From assembly GCA_015200025.1 (NCBI GenBank), contig CP054186.1, positions 1,872,001-1,936,000 on the forward strand: a stretch of 64,000 nucleotides of DNA, in the 5' to 3' direction. Below are positions 61,033-64,000 of the stretch, one piece after another. How positions within the stretch are numbered: the stretch's first letter is position 1; the number at the start of each line of letters is the position of its first letter. A program made the translations under genes and the position numbers. The stretch comes from Phycisphaeraceae bacterium. Its GTDB lineage: Bacteria > Planctomycetota > Phycisphaerae > Phycisphaerales > UBA1924. The notes beneath the pieces are model-generated. The model made no database searches. It was not told the DNA's origin and was given only the letters and a program-made list of their open reading frames with translations.

Positions 61033-62246
61033 TCCTTGATCTTGCCGTCGAGTGTCCCCACGCGGGTGGTGCGGTTCTGCATGTACGTCCGCCAGCGCGC
61101 GGGGTAGGTCGCGGGTTTGCCGGCAACGGCGGTCAGCCCCGGGGGCGGGGTCTGGAGCACCTCCGGGTAGTCCTCCAGCAGCCGTTCGATCGAGGCCAGC
61201 AACCCTCGGGCCTCGTCGAGGTTCGCCGACGCGGCCCTCGCGGCGGCGTGGTACCGCCCCGCCGCGATCGAGCCGTCGTTCTTGGACGGGACCCGGTCGA
61301 GCTCGGCGCCGGCGGCCTTGAGCCTCTCGTCGAGCCGGGCCGCCAGTCGGCTTTTGACCTCGGACCGCAGGGTCCCGACCCCACCGATGATCCGCGTGTT
61401 GGTCGCGTTCCCGGGGATCACGCCCAGGCGGGCCAGGGGCGCGGTGGCGCCGGTGGGCTCGACCAACCGCAGCGCGGCGAGCGCTTCGAAGGGGATCTCG
61501 AGGTCGAACCGCCCGGGCGGGGCGCCCGTGTCCGCGGCGTGCGCGATGATCTCGGCCACGCGGGTGTCGGCCCCGCCCGCGGGGCGGTCCTCCGAGAACA
61601 CCACGCTCGACTCGGCACCTCTGCGGACGAACCACCCGCGTGACGCGGGCGTGACGAGGTGGCGTGCCAGGTCCTCGCTCGCGCCGCGGTCGGCGGCGGC
61701 GCGCACGGCCAGCTCGGCGAGGTCTTTCTCGATCGAGGACCAGTCCGTCTTGGCGGGCGCGGTGTCGCGGTCCTCGCGCGGGTAGGGGTCGGACAGACGG
61801 ACGGGGACGTCCGACGTGAACGACGCGCACGCGAGGCCCAGGAGCAGCGCGCCCACCGAGAGCCGGTCGCTCCCGGCGGCGGGCTTGTGCGCGTGGACCG
61901 GGACCGGGGATTGCCGGATCAGCAGCGCCGCGTCGCGGAGCGTGTCGGCGCGCCATTCCAGCGGGAGTTCCAGGCGGAGTACCACGCCCACATCACCCGC
62001 GCGGTGGGATTCGGCCAGTGCCTTGGCGAGGTCGGCGACCGTCTTGGACGTGTCGATCCCCCCGGTGAGTTCGATGATCCTCGCCGTGCGCTTGGCGGGC
62101 GGTTTGGCCCGGTCTTCGGGGGGCGGTGGCGGCGCGCTGGTCGGCGCCCCGGGCTGGTCCGCCGGGATCATCGAGGCCGGCGCGAGCGCGGCGAGGACCA
62201 ACGCCAGGCGAGCGGCGGCGGGTCTGATCGGGCTGCGGTGCGTCAT
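61017..62246 (-). CDS. Secreted S49/ClpP-fold-like protein of unknown activity
   Basis: 409 aa with signal peptide (about 1-26) and a Pro-rich linker. RIIELTGGIDTSKTVADLAK, DVGVVLRLELPLEWRADTLR and SPVPVHAHKPAAGSDRLSVG with ALLLGLACASF follow the order of NfeD/SppA-type domains, with a Ser in LSVGALL where the nucleophile would be. A helical charged tail continues to the end. It is thus a distant relative of the two S49-like genes at 14744-17615. GGAGGG lies 5 bases before ATG 62246. The long frame to 62597 belongs to the shadow of the ABC gene. Confidence 0.5.
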   Translation of the reverse strand: MTHRSPIRPAAARLALVLAALAPASMIPADQPGAPTSAPPPPPEDRAKPPAKRTARIIELTGGIDTSKTVADLAKALAESHRAGDVGVVLRLELPLEWRADTLRDAALLIRQSPVPVHAHKPAAGSDRLSVGALLLGLACASFTSDVPVRLSDPYPREDRDTAPAKTDWSSIEKDLAELAVRAAADRGASEDLARHLVTPASRGWFVRRGAESSVVFSEDRPAGGADTRVAEIIAHAADTGAPPGRFDLEIPFEALAALRLVEPTGATAPLARLGVIPGNATNTRIIGGVGTLRSEVKSRLAARLDERLKAAGAELDRVPSKNDGSIAAGRYHAAARAASANLDEARGLLASIERLLEDYPEVLQTPPPGLTAVAGKPATYPARWRTYMQNRTTRVGTLDGKIKDYAGR

Positions 62247-62301
62247 GGAGGTCCCTCCGTGTCGTCCGCGTCGTCCGTGCGCGTGTGGGGTGTACCGGCC
62301 G

Positions 62302-63423
<1,122 letters not shown>

Positions 63424-63729
63424 GGTGGGTGTGGGTGTGTCGGGATCGGGGCCGGCGGGCCGGGAGAGGGAGAGTACCCGATTGCGCGGGTCGGGCAAGG
63501 GGCCCGTATCCGGGGCCCGTATCCGGGGCTCGAGCCGGGGCCTGGGGCGTTACGGGCGTCGCAGGTGGTACAGACGGCCCGGCGGGGCGTTCGGGGACGC
63601 GTGGGGCGTGTGAGGGCGAGAAAGGGACGGGCTCAAAGGTCCGATGATCGGGCGGCAACGGGGGGCGGCACGGACGCCGCACGACGAGGGGACCGGGTGG
63701 GTGTGGGTGGGGTGGTCGAGGAGCCGGCG
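63424..63729. other. 306 bp non-coding, G-rich stretch
   Basis: Upstream of the ABC gene on one side and the small gene on the other. It contains GGTGGGTGTGGGTGTG next to the ABC start, a tandem pair of GGGGCCCGTATCC (63499-63524) and the palindrome GGCTCGAGCC (63527-63536). No clear promoter for either strand; no larger gene. Confidence 0.4.
63499..63524. repeat. 13 bp tandem repeat
   Basis: Two exact copies of GGGGCCCGTATCC, side by side, followed after 2 bases by the palindrome GGCTCGAGCC. Possibly a regulator-binding array for the ABC ATPase gene (minus) or the small gene (plus). Confidence 0.6.
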
Positions 63730-63945
63730 ATGGGACCGCAGGACCGTTCGTTCAGCCAGGTGAAGGCGATTCTGGGGAAACTGGATCGCTCGATCGATCA
63801 ACTGCGTGAGCAGCGGACGGGCGCGGTCGTGCCCGTGCCGGTGGTCTCGCAGGTGGTCTCCCGGGTCATCGAAGAAACCCCCCCGGCCGCGGTCAAACCG
63901 TCTAGCCCGTTCGGGCGGGCCACGCCCCTGCCCCCGAGGCCGTGA
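63730..63945 (+). CDS. Small protein of unknown function
   Basis: 71 aa. SFSQVKAILGKLDRSIDQLR forms an amphipathic helix, followed by VVPVPVVSQVVSRVIEETPP and a Pro-rich tail; no known family. ATG 63730 has GAGGAG 6 bases upstream, the main support for a real gene. The frame is open far upstream but that is a shadow of the ABC gene. Confidence 0.45.
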   Translation: MGPQDRSFSQVKAILGKLDRSIDQLREQRTGAVVPVPVVSQVVSRVIEETPPAAVKPSSPFGRATPLPPRP

Positions 63946-64000
63946 CGGGGTACGCCGGGCCGGGTTTGTTCAGCGGGGTTCGCCCGCGCCGCGCGACGCG

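Overview
The window is a very GC-rich, densely coded bacterial chromosome segment. It most likely comes from a planctomycete of the class Phycisphaerae. The grounds are: three secreted proteins ending in a dockerin-like DFNxDGFxDFFD tag with a C-terminal Gly-Cys; an HYExAFE-type protein; secreted NfeD/S49-like proteins; a pseudopilin-like H-x(9-10)-DG domain behind an ECF sigma factor; and a VKOR-DsbA fusion. I see about 51 protein genes, no rRNA or tRNA, no CRISPR array, no transposase or integrase. Most long ORFs opposite the genes are shadows caused by high GC.

Layout. 1-1680: the 3' end of an Lgt-like membrane protein, a 414 bp non-coding stretch, and an HDOD protein. 1806-8334 (minus): a tightly overlapping operon maf-neuA-neuB-neuC for a sialic-acid-like nonulosonic acid and its transfer, probably to flagellin. 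Its first gene is a three-part fusion. 8472-10531: a small membrane protein, a SPOR-like lipoprotein and a FlgM-like protein. 10597-13365: a BFD ferredoxin, a class V aminotransferase and an outer-membrane barrel protein. 13538-17615: an aldo/keto reductase and two tandem secreted S49/NfeD-like proteins, one of which appears to have lost its catalytic Ser. 17824-20968: CCA-adding enzyme and VKOR-DsbA-DsbA. 21209-24084: a Cys-rich dockerin-tagged protein and a TauE/SafE permease with its DUF1634 partner. 24165-31643: glycyl-tRNA synthetase, YceI, a membrane protein, an alpha/beta hydrolase, an M14 peptidase and a redox-dead TlpA-like protein.

31685-40756: trpC, a CPBP protease, an MCE protein, an HYExAFE protein, pirin, a UAP1-type UDP-sugar pyrophosphorylase and gyrA. 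40826-45357: two separate ECF sigma/anti-sigma operons. One anti-sigma candidate is fused to a pseudopilin-like ectodomain. 45370-51288: a hydrolase and two large dockerin-tagged exported proteins. 51533-58840: ppdK, pabB with a Nudix gene, a LOG-family protein, a PAS-LuxR regulator and a 3D-domain protein. 59261-63945: HtpX, an HTH protein overlapping a small ORF, a third S49-like protein, a sugar-type ABC ATPase and a small ORF.

Common themes are envelope and export biology (glycosylation, thiol oxidation, secreted proteases, tagged surface proteins), extracytoplasmic sensing by ECF systems, and ordinary housekeeping enzymes. Start codons were chosen from Shine-Dalgarno spacing, overlaps with the preceding gene, and where the family similarity begins. 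Many are well below the longest open frame. All family assignments are by eye from motifs and were not checked by database search.
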